DNA from: Armatimonadota bacterium
GTDB lineage: Bacteria > Armatimonadota > UBA5829 > DSUL01
NCBI GenBank assembly: GCA_020846715.1
Contig: JADLDK010000031.1
Location: 1 to 43,780, forward strand
Direction: 5' to 3'
DNA: 43,780 bases
Shown: positions 16,812-24,336 of the stretch, in pieces
How the letters are laid out: each line of letters begins with the position of its first letter
Position numbering within the stretch: position 1 is the stretch's first letter
The notes under the pieces: model-generated
What the model was told of the DNA's origin: nothing
The model's database searches: none
The model's input: only the letters and a program-made list of their open reading frames with translations
Made by a program: the position numbers and the translations under genes

Positions 16812-17213
16812 TTAGTGCGCCCAGATCAGGGCGTCCAGGCTCCACGGGCCGGCGCCGAAGGCAAAGAACAGCAGAAACGCAAAGCAGAACAGAACCGCCA
16901 TCTCGCCCTTGTTCTGAATCGGCCACAGCGCCTGACGCTGATGCACCATGAAGTACGCTACAGCCATTTCACCCGCCAGAACGAAGCCTGCCGGCCTTGT
17001 GAACAGACCAAGCAGGATCAGCAGCCCGCCGAAAAACTCCAGAAATCCCGCCAGTCCCATTTGTGACATGAGTGGGAGCGCTTTACCGTCACCCTGCGCT
17101 CCACCAAAGGCGCCGAACAGTTTTTGCGCCCCGTGTGGGATAAACAGGATTCCCACGACTATGCGAAGCAGAAAAAAGGTAATAATCTCAAGTTGCGGCC
17201 AATAGGCGCTCAT
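16812..17213 (-). CDS. DoxX family membrane protein
   Basis: The protein is about 133 residues with four hydrophobic helices and the DoxX pattern: LLRIVVGILFIPHGAQKLFGAFGG near the N-terminus, GFLEFFGGLLILLGLFTRPAGFVLAGEMAVAYF in the middle, and a final FALFLLFF-type helix. Family members are small inner-membrane proteins linked to thiosulfate:quinone oxidoreductase or to oxidative stress; the catalytic role is unproven for most. ATG 17213 is preferred over GTG 17222 by position of GGTGA. The 14 bases GGTGACAGAGATGA around this start are identical to those before the redoxin gene at 1517-1530. Confidence 0.87.
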   Translation of the reverse strand: MSAYWPQLEIITFFLLRIVVGILFIPHGAQKLFGAFGGAQGDGKALPLMSQMGLAGFLEFFGGLLILLGLFTRPAGFVLAGEMAVAYFMVHQRQALWPIQNKGEMAVLFCFAFLLFFAFGAGPWSLDALIWAH

Positions 17214-17365
17214 CTCTGTCACCGTCCATTTCCAAAAACGGCATAAAGCGTGGATCTGCGCTCACACCGCGCTTTTTCCAGCCGCTTGTATCGTACCATC
17301 AACGGGCGCTGTCTAAACACAGCCGGCCGGTCGCAGTTTGTGGAGCGGCTTTAGTGGAGGCACAC

Positions 17366-18574
17366 ATGTCTTTTGAAAGAGGCGCGCCGGAGGAGAGGCC
17401 TGCTCAAGAGCTATCTGCTCAAGAGCTATCTGCTCAAGAGCTATCTGCTCAAGAGATTGAGCGCTACTCCAGACACATTCTGATTCCGGAAGTGGGGCTG
17501 GAGGGGCAGCTCAAACTTAAGAAGGCGCGAGTGCTGCTGGTGGGGGCGGGTGGACTGGGCGCTCCGGCCGGGATGTATCTGGCCGCGGCGGGTGTCGGGA
17601 CACTCGGGCTGGTGGATTTTGACGCGGTGGAGCACAGCAACCTTCAGAGGCAAATCCTGTTCAGTGGAGCAGATGTGGGAAGCTCAAAGACTCAGGCGGC
17701 CAGGCGGCGACTGGAGGGAATCAACAGCGAGATAGACGTGATAGCTCACGAGGTGAAGCTGAGCGCAGAGAATGCGCTGGAGGTTTTTACCGGCTACGAC
17801 GTAGTCATTGACGGCACGGACAACTTCCCCACACGCTATCTCATTAACGACGCGTGCGCCCTGCTTGGCAAGCCGGATGTCTATGGCAGTATCTTTCGCT
17901 TTGAGGGGCAGCTAAGCGTCTTTCGCGCCCGCAGCGGGCCGTGTTACCGCTGTCTGCATCCCGCGCCGCCACCACCAGGCGCAGTTCCGAGCTGCGCTGA
18001 GGGAGGAGTGATGGGAGTGCTGCCGGGGGTCGTCGGCTCGCTTCAGGCAATGGAGGCTCTAAAGCTGATTCTGGGAGTTGGGGAGCCGATGACAGGGCGG
18101 ATGCTGCTGTTTGACGCTCTTGCCGGGCGCTTTACCCAGATGAGGCTGCCGAAGGATCCGGCCTGTGCGCTGTGCGGTGAAAACCCGAGCATCACCGGGC
18201 TGGTGGATTATGAAGAGATGTGCGGTCTGAAGCGGCCCCGCGAACCGCTTCCACCGGAATGGGAGATCGGCGCTGCGGAGGTGAACGAGATGAGGCGCAG
18301 CGGCCGGGATGTTGCGCTGCTGGACGTGCGGGAAGCTTCGGAGCGGCGAATCTGCCGGATTGAGGGCGCAAAGTGGATTGCGCTCGCAGAGCTGGAAGCC
18401 CGCTTGGAGGAGCTGGACAGAGCGGTGGAGCTGATTGTCTACTGCCGTATGGGAGTTCGCAGCGCTCAAGCCGTGCGCACCCTGCGGGCGGCGGGCTTTG
18501 AGAGGGCACGGAATCTGTCCGGCGGAATTTTGGCCTGGGCGGATGAGGTGGACAGCTCTATGCCAAAGTACTAA
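17366..18574 (+). CDS. moeB: MoeB/ThiF-type adenylyltransferase with C-terminal rhodanese domain
   Basis: The protein is about 402 residues from ATG 17366, 5 bases after GGAGG. The E1-like domain (about 30-275) has ATP loop GAGGLG near 60-65, NLQRQILF, and four Zn Cys in CYRC (about 193-196) and CALC (about 267-270). The C-terminal rhodanese domain (about 300-400) has active-site Cys in CRMGVRS near 360. Such fusions adenylate the C-terminus of a ubiquitin-like sulfur carrier (MoaD, ThiS or CysO type) and load it with sulfur, for molybdopterin, thiamine or cysteine synthesis. No carrier gene is adjacent, so the pathway cannot be fixed. Ahead of the E1 domain lies a tandem repeat encoding AQELS. 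Confidence 0.87.
   Translation: MSFERGAPEERPAQELSAQELSAQELSAQEIERYSRHILIPEVGLEGQLKLKKARVLLVGAGGLGAPAGMYLAAAGVGTLGLVDFDAVEHSNLQRQILFSGADVGSSKTQAARRRLEGINSEIDVIAHEVKLSAENALEVFTGYDVVIDGTDNFPTRYLINDACALLGKPDVYGSIFRFEGQLSVFRARSGPCYRCLHPAPPPPGAVPSCAEGGVMGVLPGVVGSLQAMEALKLILGVGEPMTGRMLLFDALAGRFTQMRLPKDPACALCGENPSITGLVDYEEMCGLKRPREPLPPEWEIGAAEVNEMRRSGRDVALLDVREASERRICRIEGAKWIALAELEARLEELDRAVELIVYCRMGVRSAQAVRTLRAAGFERARNLSGGILAWADEVDSSMPKY
17402..17455 (+). repeat. In-frame 15-bp tandem repeat in moeB
   Basis: The 15-base unit GCTCAAGAGCTATCT occurs three times without a mismatch (17402-17446), and a 9-base partial copy follows to 17455. It encodes AQELS repeats in the N-terminal linker before the E1 domain. 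The unit length is a multiple of three, so copy-number changes would keep the frame. Confidence 0.9.
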
Positions 18575-18583
18575 GCTGGCGCC

Positions 18584-19966
18584 TCACGCAGTTGAACGCG
18601 ACCGCTGCTGGAACGACCCCAGAATGACGAGGCTCAGCAGCCACGACAGCGAAAGAAACGCCGCTGAGAGGTAGATGGGCACGTCGTGCGGGGAGAGGCT
18701 GAAGATGTCCCTACCCCAGTGGTAGAGCTGCCCTCCCGCAACTGCTCCGATGATAGCGCCGAAGCCCTGAGCCATCCCCGCCGCGCCAAGCACAGAACCT
18801 CTGGCCTGTTCATCCGTCACGTCCGCCACCAGCGCCATCCACGCGGGAAACGCCAGCAGAAAGCCGATGCCGACCAGAATAGCGCCGCCCGCCAGAATCA
18901 GATGGCTGTTCACAAATGGAAGCGCCCACAGCGCCGTCGCGCACAGGAACATGCCGCATCTGATGGACGCCAGACGCCCCCACCTGTCCCCGAGACGCCC
19001 GAGTGGCACAGCCACCAGCGAAATGACGACTGCGGGCACGACGAAGAGCTTACCAAAAGTCTCCTGAGTAATTCCGAACCGATCCAGCGCGTACAGCTCC
19101 AGCACAGGAATCAGCAGACCAATGCCGAGAAACGTGATAAACGCCAGCAGCATCAGCCTCCACACACGGATGGCGGCTGAGGCCATGGGGCCAAAACCGG
19201 TCCACTCTTCCTGCGCGTGTGCTGGCGCATGGGCAGCGCTCTTGACTGCTTTGCGCGGAACAACCAGCAGGGCCATCACCGCCGCGCCGATGAACAGAGC
19301 GGTTGAGAGGTAGAACGCGGCGTGGTACACGGGATGTCCGGGCGTTGAGTACAGGCTGTTCACCCACCCTCCGGCCAGCGGACCGAAAGCCAGACCCACC
19401 ATATACGCGACGTTCAGCACACTCATACCGGTGCTGCGGTTTTCCTCTGAAGTGTGGTCGCCGACCGCCGCAAAGACCGCAGGCCAGAAAGCGGCTGCGC
19501 CAAGCCCGTCAAAAACGCGCACGCCAACGAGAAGGTACGGATTGGCGGTGTGCATCACCAGAAATGATCCGGCTGCGGACATGATAGGGCCGAAGAAGAT
19601 CAGAGGTCTGCGCCCGACAACGTCGCTCAGAGCGCCCAGCCAGAGACGTCCGACAGCCTCCGCCAGCAAAAAAGCGCCCATGACGATGCCGACCCAGCCG
19701 CCCAGCCCCAGCTCTTTGGAGACGTAAACGGGGATAGCCAGAACGTTGACGACGGCATAGGCAAGCTCTACCAGAGCGCAGAGAAGTCCCAAACCGATGA
19801 TAGTCGCCAGAGAAGAGCGTCCGGATAGCGCTTGTGAAGGCTGCTGAGTCGAGTGGTCTATGGTCTGTACCTCGCCCGGCTCCCGTCGGTGGCGCCTGCG
19901 GCGGCTATGAGCGTTTCTTCTCCGCAGGCGCTGTGTTGCCCTCTTGAGAAAGCTGATCTGGTACAA
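18584..19966 (-). CDS. Major facilitator superfamily transporter
   Basis: The protein is up to 460 residues with 12 hydrophobic helices and the MFS motif GALSDVVGRRPLIFFG between helices 2 and 3, matching the G-x3-D-x2-G-R-R signature; the second half repeats it as GRLGDRWGR. It is a proton-coupled inner-membrane transporter; drug or metabolite export is likely but the substrate is unknown. Helices begin near residue 55. The first 50 residues are Arg-rich (RRRNAHSRRRRHRREP) and the only usual start codon upstream is TTG 19966, which lies inside the T-tract of the preceding terminator and lacks a ribosome-binding site. An ATA 7 bases after GAGGT, just before the first helix, is an unorthodox alternative. 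It converges on moeB with 9 bases between stops. Confidence 0.85.
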   Translation of the reverse strand: MYQISFLKRATQRLRRRNAHSRRRRHRREPGEVQTIDHSTQQPSQALSGRSSLATIIGLGLLCALVELAYAVVNVLAIPVYVSKELGLGGWVGIVMGAFLLAEAVGRLWLGALSDVVGRRPLIFFGPIMSAAGSFLVMHTANPYLLVGVRVFDGLGAAAFWPAVFAAVGDHTSEENRSTGMSVLNVAYMVGLAFGPLAGGWVNSLYSTPGHPVYHAAFYLSTALFIGAAVMALLVVPRKAVKSAAHAPAHAQEEWTGFGPMASAAIRVWRLMLLAFITFLGIGLLIPVLELYALDRFGITQETFGKLFVVPAVVISLVAVPLGRLGDRWGRLASIRCGMFLCATALWALPFVNSHLILAGGAILVGIGFLLAFPAWMALVADVTDEQARGSVLGAAGMAQGFGAIIGAVAGGQLYHWGRDIFSLSPHDVPIYLSAAFLSLSWLLSLVILGSFQQRSRSTA

Positions 19967-20006
19967 AAAAAAGCCCGGTCCTGAACAATTTCAGAACCGG
20001 GCTTTT
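19965..20006 (-). terminator. Intrinsic terminator of prepilin gene 1
   Basis: On the minus strand a stem of about 15 pairs with one mismatch, containing AAGCCCGGT/ACCGGGCTT, closes a loop of six bases and is followed by eight T residues. It lies 37 bases past the stop of the prepilin gene. Confidence 0.92.
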
Positions 20007-20042
20007 CAACAAGTGAAAGTCAGATCACACGATAGACTTTAC

Positions 20043-20810
20043 TTACTGCACCTCATCCCGGAACTGGGTGGGGTCGCAGGAGTTCGTCGCTACGCCAGTC
20101 GCAAAGATCGTGTTGGTGTTGATGTTGTAGTTGAAGTACATCGGCCACCCGGGTGTGGTGAAGGCTGTCGGCGCAGGATCAGCGTTAGAGCCACCGCCCG
20201 CCTTGGATGTCTGATACTGAACGTGACCATCCAGGAAGCCGGCGTTCATCTTCACACCTACCTTGAAGCCCTTGCCGGACTCACCACTGTGGAACCCACG
20301 GCGCTCGATAAAAGCCATCTGGCTGGCTGGGCTGTCGAAGCTGCTCTCATTGGAGAAGCCGTTAACGCACGAGCCATCCACAGCCGGGCGGTAGTAGTAG
20401 GATATCTCTCCCGTGTAGTTAGCCGGAGCAAAATCCAGGCTGTCAGACGGGCAGAACCAGACGTCCTTGGACTTCTGATAAGAGTAGAGCGCCGTTGCGA
20501 TAGTGGCAGCGGCCGGGCCGATGGTCTGCGGCGGATACTGCCCCAGAGTCGTGCAGAAGGCGGGATCCGGCGCTGATGCGTTCTGGTTGCGGATCTTGCT
20601 GTTGGGAAGCTGCTGACCGTAATCGTCAACATACATCTTCATCGCCTTGACCAACTGGTTCAGGTTGCTCTGGCAGGACGACTTGCGCGCCGCTTCACGG
20701 GCCCGGGCAAACACCGGGAACAGAATGGCTGCCAGAATTGCGATAATGGCAATAACGACCAGGAGCTCAATGAGCGTAAATCCCGATCGGTTCTTTCTCA
20801 ATACGGACAT
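20043..20810 (-). CDS. Prepilin-type protein (DUF1559-like)
   Basis: The protein is 255 residues. It starts [19 protein letters not shown], with a type IV prepilin cleavage site after the Gly at about residue 10 and a hydrophobic stalk helix (about 11-33, [15 protein letters not shown]). The rest is a globular domain typical of DUF1559-type proteins, with CPSD-like and [12 protein letters not shown] motifs; the H-x9-DG spacing is not exact here. Family members in Armatimonadota and Planctomycetota are numerous and are presumed minor pseudopilins or surface proteins secreted by a type II-like system. The ATG has GGAG 7 bases upstream. It is paralogous to the gene at 21376 and followed by its own terminator. 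Confidence 0.9.
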   Translation of the reverse strand: MSVLRKNRSGFTLIELLVVIAIIAILAAILFPVFARAREAARKSSCQSNLNQLVKAMKMYVDDYGQQLPNSKIRNQNASAPDPAFCTTLGQYPPQTIGPAAATIATALYSYQKSKDVWFCPSDSLDFAPANYTGEISYYYRPAVDGSCVNGFSNESSFDSPASQMAFIERRGFHSGESGKGFKVGVKMNAGFLDGHVQYQTSKAGGGSNADPAPTAFTTPGWPMYFNYNINTNTIFATGVATNSCDPTQFRDEVQ

Positions 20811-21375
20811 TATAGTCTCCTCGAATCTGTCTCCCTGTGAGGAGGGTCAGACCTTTGCGATACACACGGATTATTGAGCTCTCCAGGTTGATGAAGAAGG
20901 GCTCATCTCGCTTTCGCCAGACAGGGCGCTCTGGGCGTCTATCCGGCCGGGCGCATCAGAAGCAAAACAGATAAGCGTGTTGTCCAGGCGCAGGGGCGTC
21001 TGGATTCCAGTCGCCCCACCAGGTCAACTCCCAGGCCGGTCACGGGTTTCCGGGAGCGCGTGAGAGAGCAAAACGCTACAGTTGCCTGCTTCTGAGGAGT
21101 CTCCCGGACACAGGCTGCCTGTCAGGGCAGTTGAGCGCAGTCATGCTGGAAGCCGCACTGGGGATGATTCAGAGGATGACATATGAATAAGGCTTGGTTA
21201 CTTCACAAGCAGAATCACCCGCCGCGGCCCCCGAAGCAGACTTACTCTTCCGGGTCCAGGATCGTCACAGAACGCTATTTGGTTTGTGTTTCAGGGCCGG
21301 ATTTGGCCGGCACATCCATAAGGAGCCGCTTCGTACTCCCAGGGGCTGCGAAGCGGCTCTCAAAGTATTCTCAGC
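20811..21375. other. Gene-free stretch between the two prepilin genes
   Basis: About 565 bases without a convincing gene. It holds the leader of prepilin gene 1, a 7-bp inverted repeat CCGGGAG/CTCCCGG (21050-21056 and 21101-21107) and the perfect hairpin 21323-21359. A small frame at 21183-21386 (+) has a weak ribosome-binding site and no recognisable domain and is not called. I see no match to a riboswitch class I know. Confidence 0.5.
21323..21359 (-). terminator. 3' hairpin of prepilin gene 2 (no T-tract)
   Basis: GAGCCGCTTCG (21323-21333) pairs perfectly with CGAAGCGGCTC (21349-21359) around 15 bases. It lies 16 bases beyond the stop of the leftward gene. There is no T-tract on the minus strand, so termination or mRNA 3' protection are both possible. 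Confidence 0.5.
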
Positions 21376-22203
21376 CTACGGCGTAATCCAAACTACCGGT
21401 GAGCCGCTGGCGTTCTGGCAGACCCAGTAGCCCGGGCGCTGCGGGTTGTTGTTCACAACATTGGTGTCCATCAGCGTCTCGTTGGGGAACGACTGCACGT
21501 GTCCATCCAGGAAGACGATGTTGCTCTGCCCGCCGTGAATCTTCAAGTTTGCGCGTCCACCGAACGTGCTGTGAGGATTTGTGAGGAAGATGTTCTGCGG
21601 ACGCCCATTTGGCGGGGAGACCTGTTCGGTAGTCCACGCACAGCAGAAGGACTGATCGTTGATTCCCAGCTCCCGGAACATCATCGTGGAGGCGGGGAAC
21701 TTGGCGGTGCCGTCCGTCTCTTCGCAAATGCCGAAGTTCATGGCGTATGTGATGCGGGAATCGCCGAAGCCTGGAACCGATCCGTTGGCGCTGGGCGCAT
21801 ACTGCTGGCCCACGGCGGGGCACTTCCACACAGTGACCGTATCCTTGGTGCCGGAGTTCTTGATGTACTTGTCCAGACCCACAACGAACGGAAGCTGCGT
21901 GTAGTTGGCGGCCGGCGGGATGGTCGGGAGGAACACCCGCATAGCAGGCAGCGGCGCATTCGAAGCCAGTTTGTTCGTAGGATACGTTTCTTCGTTATCC
22001 TGCGTGTACATCATGACCGCTTTGCCAATCTGGTTCAGGTTGCTCTGGCAGCCAGCCTTCAGCGCGGTCTGGCGAGCCTTGGCAAACACCGGGAACAGAA
22101 TCGCCGCCAGAATCGCTATGATGGCGATAACCACCAGAAGCTCAATAAGTGTGAATCCGGACGGAGAACTCAAGCCCCGCTGGATTCGCTCACGCTTAGT
22201 CAT
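21376..22203 (-). CDS. Prepilin-type protein with H-x9-DG motif (DUF1559)
   Basis: The protein is 275 residues. After MTKRERIQRGLSSPSG comes the type IV prepilin head [24 protein letters not shown], with cleavage after Gly 16. The exact H-x9-DG processing-associated motif is present in HGGQSNIVFLDGHVQ, near residue 228-240. This is the standard architecture of DUF1559 proteins exported by a type II/IV-pilus-like system. The start ATG 22203 has AGGAG 7 bases upstream and a hairpin immediately before that. It shares strand and head with the prepilin gene at 20043 but the bodies differ, so the pair are diverged paralogues. Confidence 0.92.
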   Translation of the reverse strand: MTKRERIQRGLSSPSGFTLIELLVVIAIIAILAAILFPVFAKARQTALKAGCQSNLNQIGKAVMMYTQDNEETYPTNKLASNAPLPAMRVFLPTIPPAANYTQLPFVVGLDKYIKNSGTKDTVTVWKCPAVGQQYAPSANGSVPGFGDSRITYAMNFGICEETDGTAKFPASTMMFRELGINDQSFCCAWTTEQVSPPNGRPQNIFLTNPHSTFGGRANLKIHGGQSNIVFLDGHVQSFPNETLMDTNVVNNNPQRPGYWVCQNASGSPVVWITP

Positions 22204-22215
22204 TGCGCATCTCCT

Positions 22216-22234
22216 GCCCCGAGCATTCCGGGGC
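22216..22234 (-). promoter_or_regulatory. Hairpin abutting the ribosome-binding site of prepilin gene 2
   Basis: GCCCCG (22216-22221) and CGGGGC (22229-22234) form a perfect 6-bp stem with a 7-base loop, directly next to the AGGAG at 22211-22215. It could modulate translation initiation; no known riboswitch recognised. Confidence 0.4.
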
Positions 22235-22330
22235 TTGCCTTCGACAGAAGGTCTTGCTGATTTGTAAAGAAGCCTTTTGGTATTCAGGCCGCTACATTGC
22301 CAGCACTTTAACCACCGGAATATGTCGGAT

Positions 22331-22350
22331 GGTCAACCGCAAGGTTGACC
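22331..22350. repeat. 8-bp palindromic hairpin with GCAA tetraloop
   Basis: GGTCAACC (22331-22338), GCAA (22339-22342), GGTTGACC (22343-22350). A stable stem with a GNRA-like loop in a gene-free region; similar to REP-type elements or a structured RNA. Confidence 0.65.
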
Positions 22351-22761
22351 GCACGTCCGCGGTAGTGCCCTGCCCGCGGCCCACGCTCTGGCAAAAACAG
22401 CTCAAATCCAGAAGCGTCCATATCCGGTCCGGCAGATTGACTGAAGCCTTTCGGCCTCAAAGCCCGCATCTGCCCACACGTTGTGCAACCGATTCCACAC
22501 CTGACGGCACGCCCGCCACAAGGCTTGAAGCCACACGCGATGAGCCGGTACGCCGAAGGCGGGGTAAGGAATCGAAGCCGCCTGAGTCAAACCCCCTGCA
22601 GGCTCCACACTCTCGAATCGTACTATACCGCCCCTTCGATGTCAAGCGAAACTCTCGCAGGTTTTCCTGAAAGACGCGCCACATTGACAGCGAAGCCCAC
22701 TCGGTGAGCCGATGCGCCAACTGAGTATTTCATTGACGAAACGCCCGCCGAAGATGTTCCA

Positions 22762-22790
22762 GCAGCACAGCGGCTGCACTCTTATTTTTT
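22762..22790 (+). terminator. Weak terminator-like hairpin
   Basis: GCAGC/GCTGC with a 6-base loop at 22762-22777 and a T-rich run TTATTTTTT at 22782-22790. No gene upstream on the plus strand is recognised, so what it terminates is unclear. Confidence 0.35.
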
Positions 22791-22979
22791 CACCATCCGC
22801 CACACTGCGCAACAGGGCCGCCATTCCGGCAGGTAAAACAGGCTTCTCCGGGTGTCTTGTGGCGCATCTGGCATCTCTGAAATTGACCTGCGACAAGGCA
22901 GATCCATTTCTTTTGGAGCTATCATCGGCTTTCGAGACAGCAATCTGAAGAGGATGTAGCCCGGAGAGGACGTGAAAAA

Positions 22980-23300
22980 ATGGATATGAAAGTCTATGAT
23001 CTCACAGTGAAGGCAGAGTTCGCGGAGAGCGGGATCGTCAGCAAGACGCTGGTGGATGAGCCGTTTACGAAGGTTGTGCTTTTTGGATTCGCCAAAGGCC
23101 AGTCTCTTTCGGAGCACACCGCCAGTATGCCGGCAATCATTCACATTCTGTCCGGCCGGGGCGAAGTGTTGATGGGAACCGAGCGCCACCAGGCGCAGGC
23201 GGGAAGCTATTTCTTTATGACTCCTCAGACAGTTCACGCAATAGAGGCGGCGGAGGATATGGTGATGCTCCTGACTATGTTTCGCAAATGGAGTGAGTAA
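22980..23300 (+). CDS. Small cupin-domain protein
   Basis: The 106-residue single-domain cupin shows the barrel signature in LSEHTASMPAIIHILSGRGEVLMGTERHQAQAGSYFFMTPQTVHAIEAAEDMVMLL, with His residues in motif 1 (EHTA) and motif 2 (TVHAI) as possible metal ligands. Many small cupins bind metals or act as sensors or isomerases; the substrate cannot be told. The start ATG follows AGAGGA by about 9 bases. It lies only 9 bases before apbE, so the two are almost certainly an operon. Confidence 0.82.
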   Translation: MDMKVYDLTVKAEFAESGIVSKTLVDEPFTKVVLFGFAKGQSLSEHTASMPAIIHILSGRGEVLMGTERHQAQAGSYFFMTPQTVHAIEAAEDMVMLLTMFRKWSE

Positions 23301-23309
23301 GGCGCGGGG

Positions 23310-24251
23310 ATGATGCCCGACCCGGCGGATACCCTGGAAGTCTCCCGCTACTGCATGCGCACGCGCTTTGAGATTGTCATGCGGGGCGCTTCCGCACAGA
23401 GGCTGCGGGCGGCAGGCGAAGCGGCGCTGGATGAGGTGTCGCGCATTGAGACCGCCTTGAGCTTCTACGATCCCGCGAGTGATATCTCCAGGCTCAACAG
23501 TCGCGCGGCGCGCGAAGCGGTGCGCGTGGATCCGCGCCTGCTGCATCTGCTTGAAACGGCAAAGCGCATCTGGACGGAGACGGGCGGGGCGTTTGACGTC
23601 ACCGTTGGGCCGTTGATGCGGGCGTGGGGCTTTACGTCGGGCTCCGGCCGTGCTGCGGATGAGGATGCTGTGCACAGCGCGCTGGAGGTGACGGGAATGG
23701 ATAAGCTCCTTCTGGATGAGGCGGGGATGAGCGTGCGCTACAGGCGCGAGGGCGTTCAGGTCGATCTGGGAGCTATTGGCAAGGGTTTTGCTGTGGACGC
23801 GGCGGTGGGGACTCTGCGGGAGTGTGGCGTGAGCAGCGCGCTGGTTCACGGCGGCACGAGCAGCGTTTATGCTCTGGGCGCTGGGCTCGGAGAGGAGCCG
23901 TGGCCTGTCAGCCTGCGCAACCCTCGCAACGCGGATGCGCCGCTTGCTGAAGTGCGTTTGCAGGACGTTTCTCTGTCGGTCTCCGCCAGTCACGGCAAGT
24001 CTTTTGTACAGGACGGGCAGGAGATGGGGCATGTCCTGGATCCACGCTCCGGCCGGCCGGCTGTAGGGGCGCTTGTGGCTGCCGTCATCGGCCCGTCAGC
24101 GACGGAAGGCGACGCTCTTTCTACGGCGCTCTTGGTGCTGGGAGAAGAGGGCTTGAGGATGCTGGAGCGGGTGGACCCGGATCTTTGCGGGCTGGTGGCG
24201 CTGCGGGACGGGCGTGTGGTGACGCGCGGAGACGCGTGGATGGCGCATTGA
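23310..24251 (+). CDS. apbE: FAD:protein FMN transferase (ApbE)
   Basis: The protein is 313 residues. Family motifs: FDVTVGPLM (about 95-103), DLGAIGKGFAVD (about 152-163), HGGTSSV (about 180-186), GHVLDPRSGRP (about 240-250) and TEGDALSTALLVLG (about 265-278). ApbE transfers FMN from FAD to Thr residues of flavoproteins such as NqrB/RnfG, usually as an exported lipoprotein; this one has no signal peptide or lipobox and so probably acts in the cytoplasm or starts upstream. No Nqr/Rnf genes are in the window. It follows the cupin gene by 9 bases, and its stop codon is inside the promoter of the next gene. Confidence 0.9.
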   Translation: MMPDPADTLEVSRYCMRTRFEIVMRGASAQRLRAAGEAALDEVSRIETALSFYDPASDISRLNSRAAREAVRVDPRLLHLLETAKRIWTETGGAFDVTVGPLMRAWGFTSGSGRAADEDAVHSALEVTGMDKLLLDEAGMSVRYRREGVQVDLGAIGKGFAVDAAVGTLRECGVSSALVHGGTSSVYALGAGLGEEPWPVSLRNPRNADAPLAEVRLQDVSLSVSASHGKSFVQDGQEMGHVLDPRSGRPAVGALVAAVIGPSATEGDALSTALLVLGEEGLRMLERVDPDLCGLVALRDGRVVTRGDAWMAH

Positions 24252-24276
24252 CTGCGGGCGTCTGCCGTCCTATAAT
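24248..24276 (+). promoter_or_regulatory. Near-consensus promoter of the CBM9-like protein gene
   Basis: TTGACT (24248-24253) and TATAAT (24271-24276) with exactly 17 bases between. The -35 contains the apbE stop codon. The leader is about 50 bases. Confidence 0.8.
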
Positions 24277-24336
24277 GCGCCTCAGACGACGCCGGTGACT
24301 CTCCCACTCCGGCGGCTACAGGAGACGCTCAAGCCG

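Larger units (their letters stand above)
22236..22979. other. 744-base gene-free stretch with hairpins
   Basis: No frame here has a good ribosome-binding site and a recognisable product. Structures seen: an 8-bp perfect hairpin GGTCAACC-GCAA-GGTTGACC (22331-22350) with a GNRA-type tetraloop, followed by inverted CCGCGG runs to about 22380; and GCAGC/GCTGC at 22762-22777 with TTATTTTTT starting 6 bases after it, a weak rightward terminator. The minus frames at 22402-22720 are rich in Arg and Gly and look like shadows or remnants. Confidence 0.55.

Noticed and set aside
21183-21386. 67-codon frame between the prepilin genes
   Set aside because: Weak ribosome-binding site, overlaps a strong hairpin and the opposite-strand gene end, and composition looks unlike a protein.
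22402-22896. Minus-strand frames in the gene-free stretch
   Set aside because: Arg/Gly-rich shadow-like products without a start signal, falling in a region of hairpins and inverted runs.
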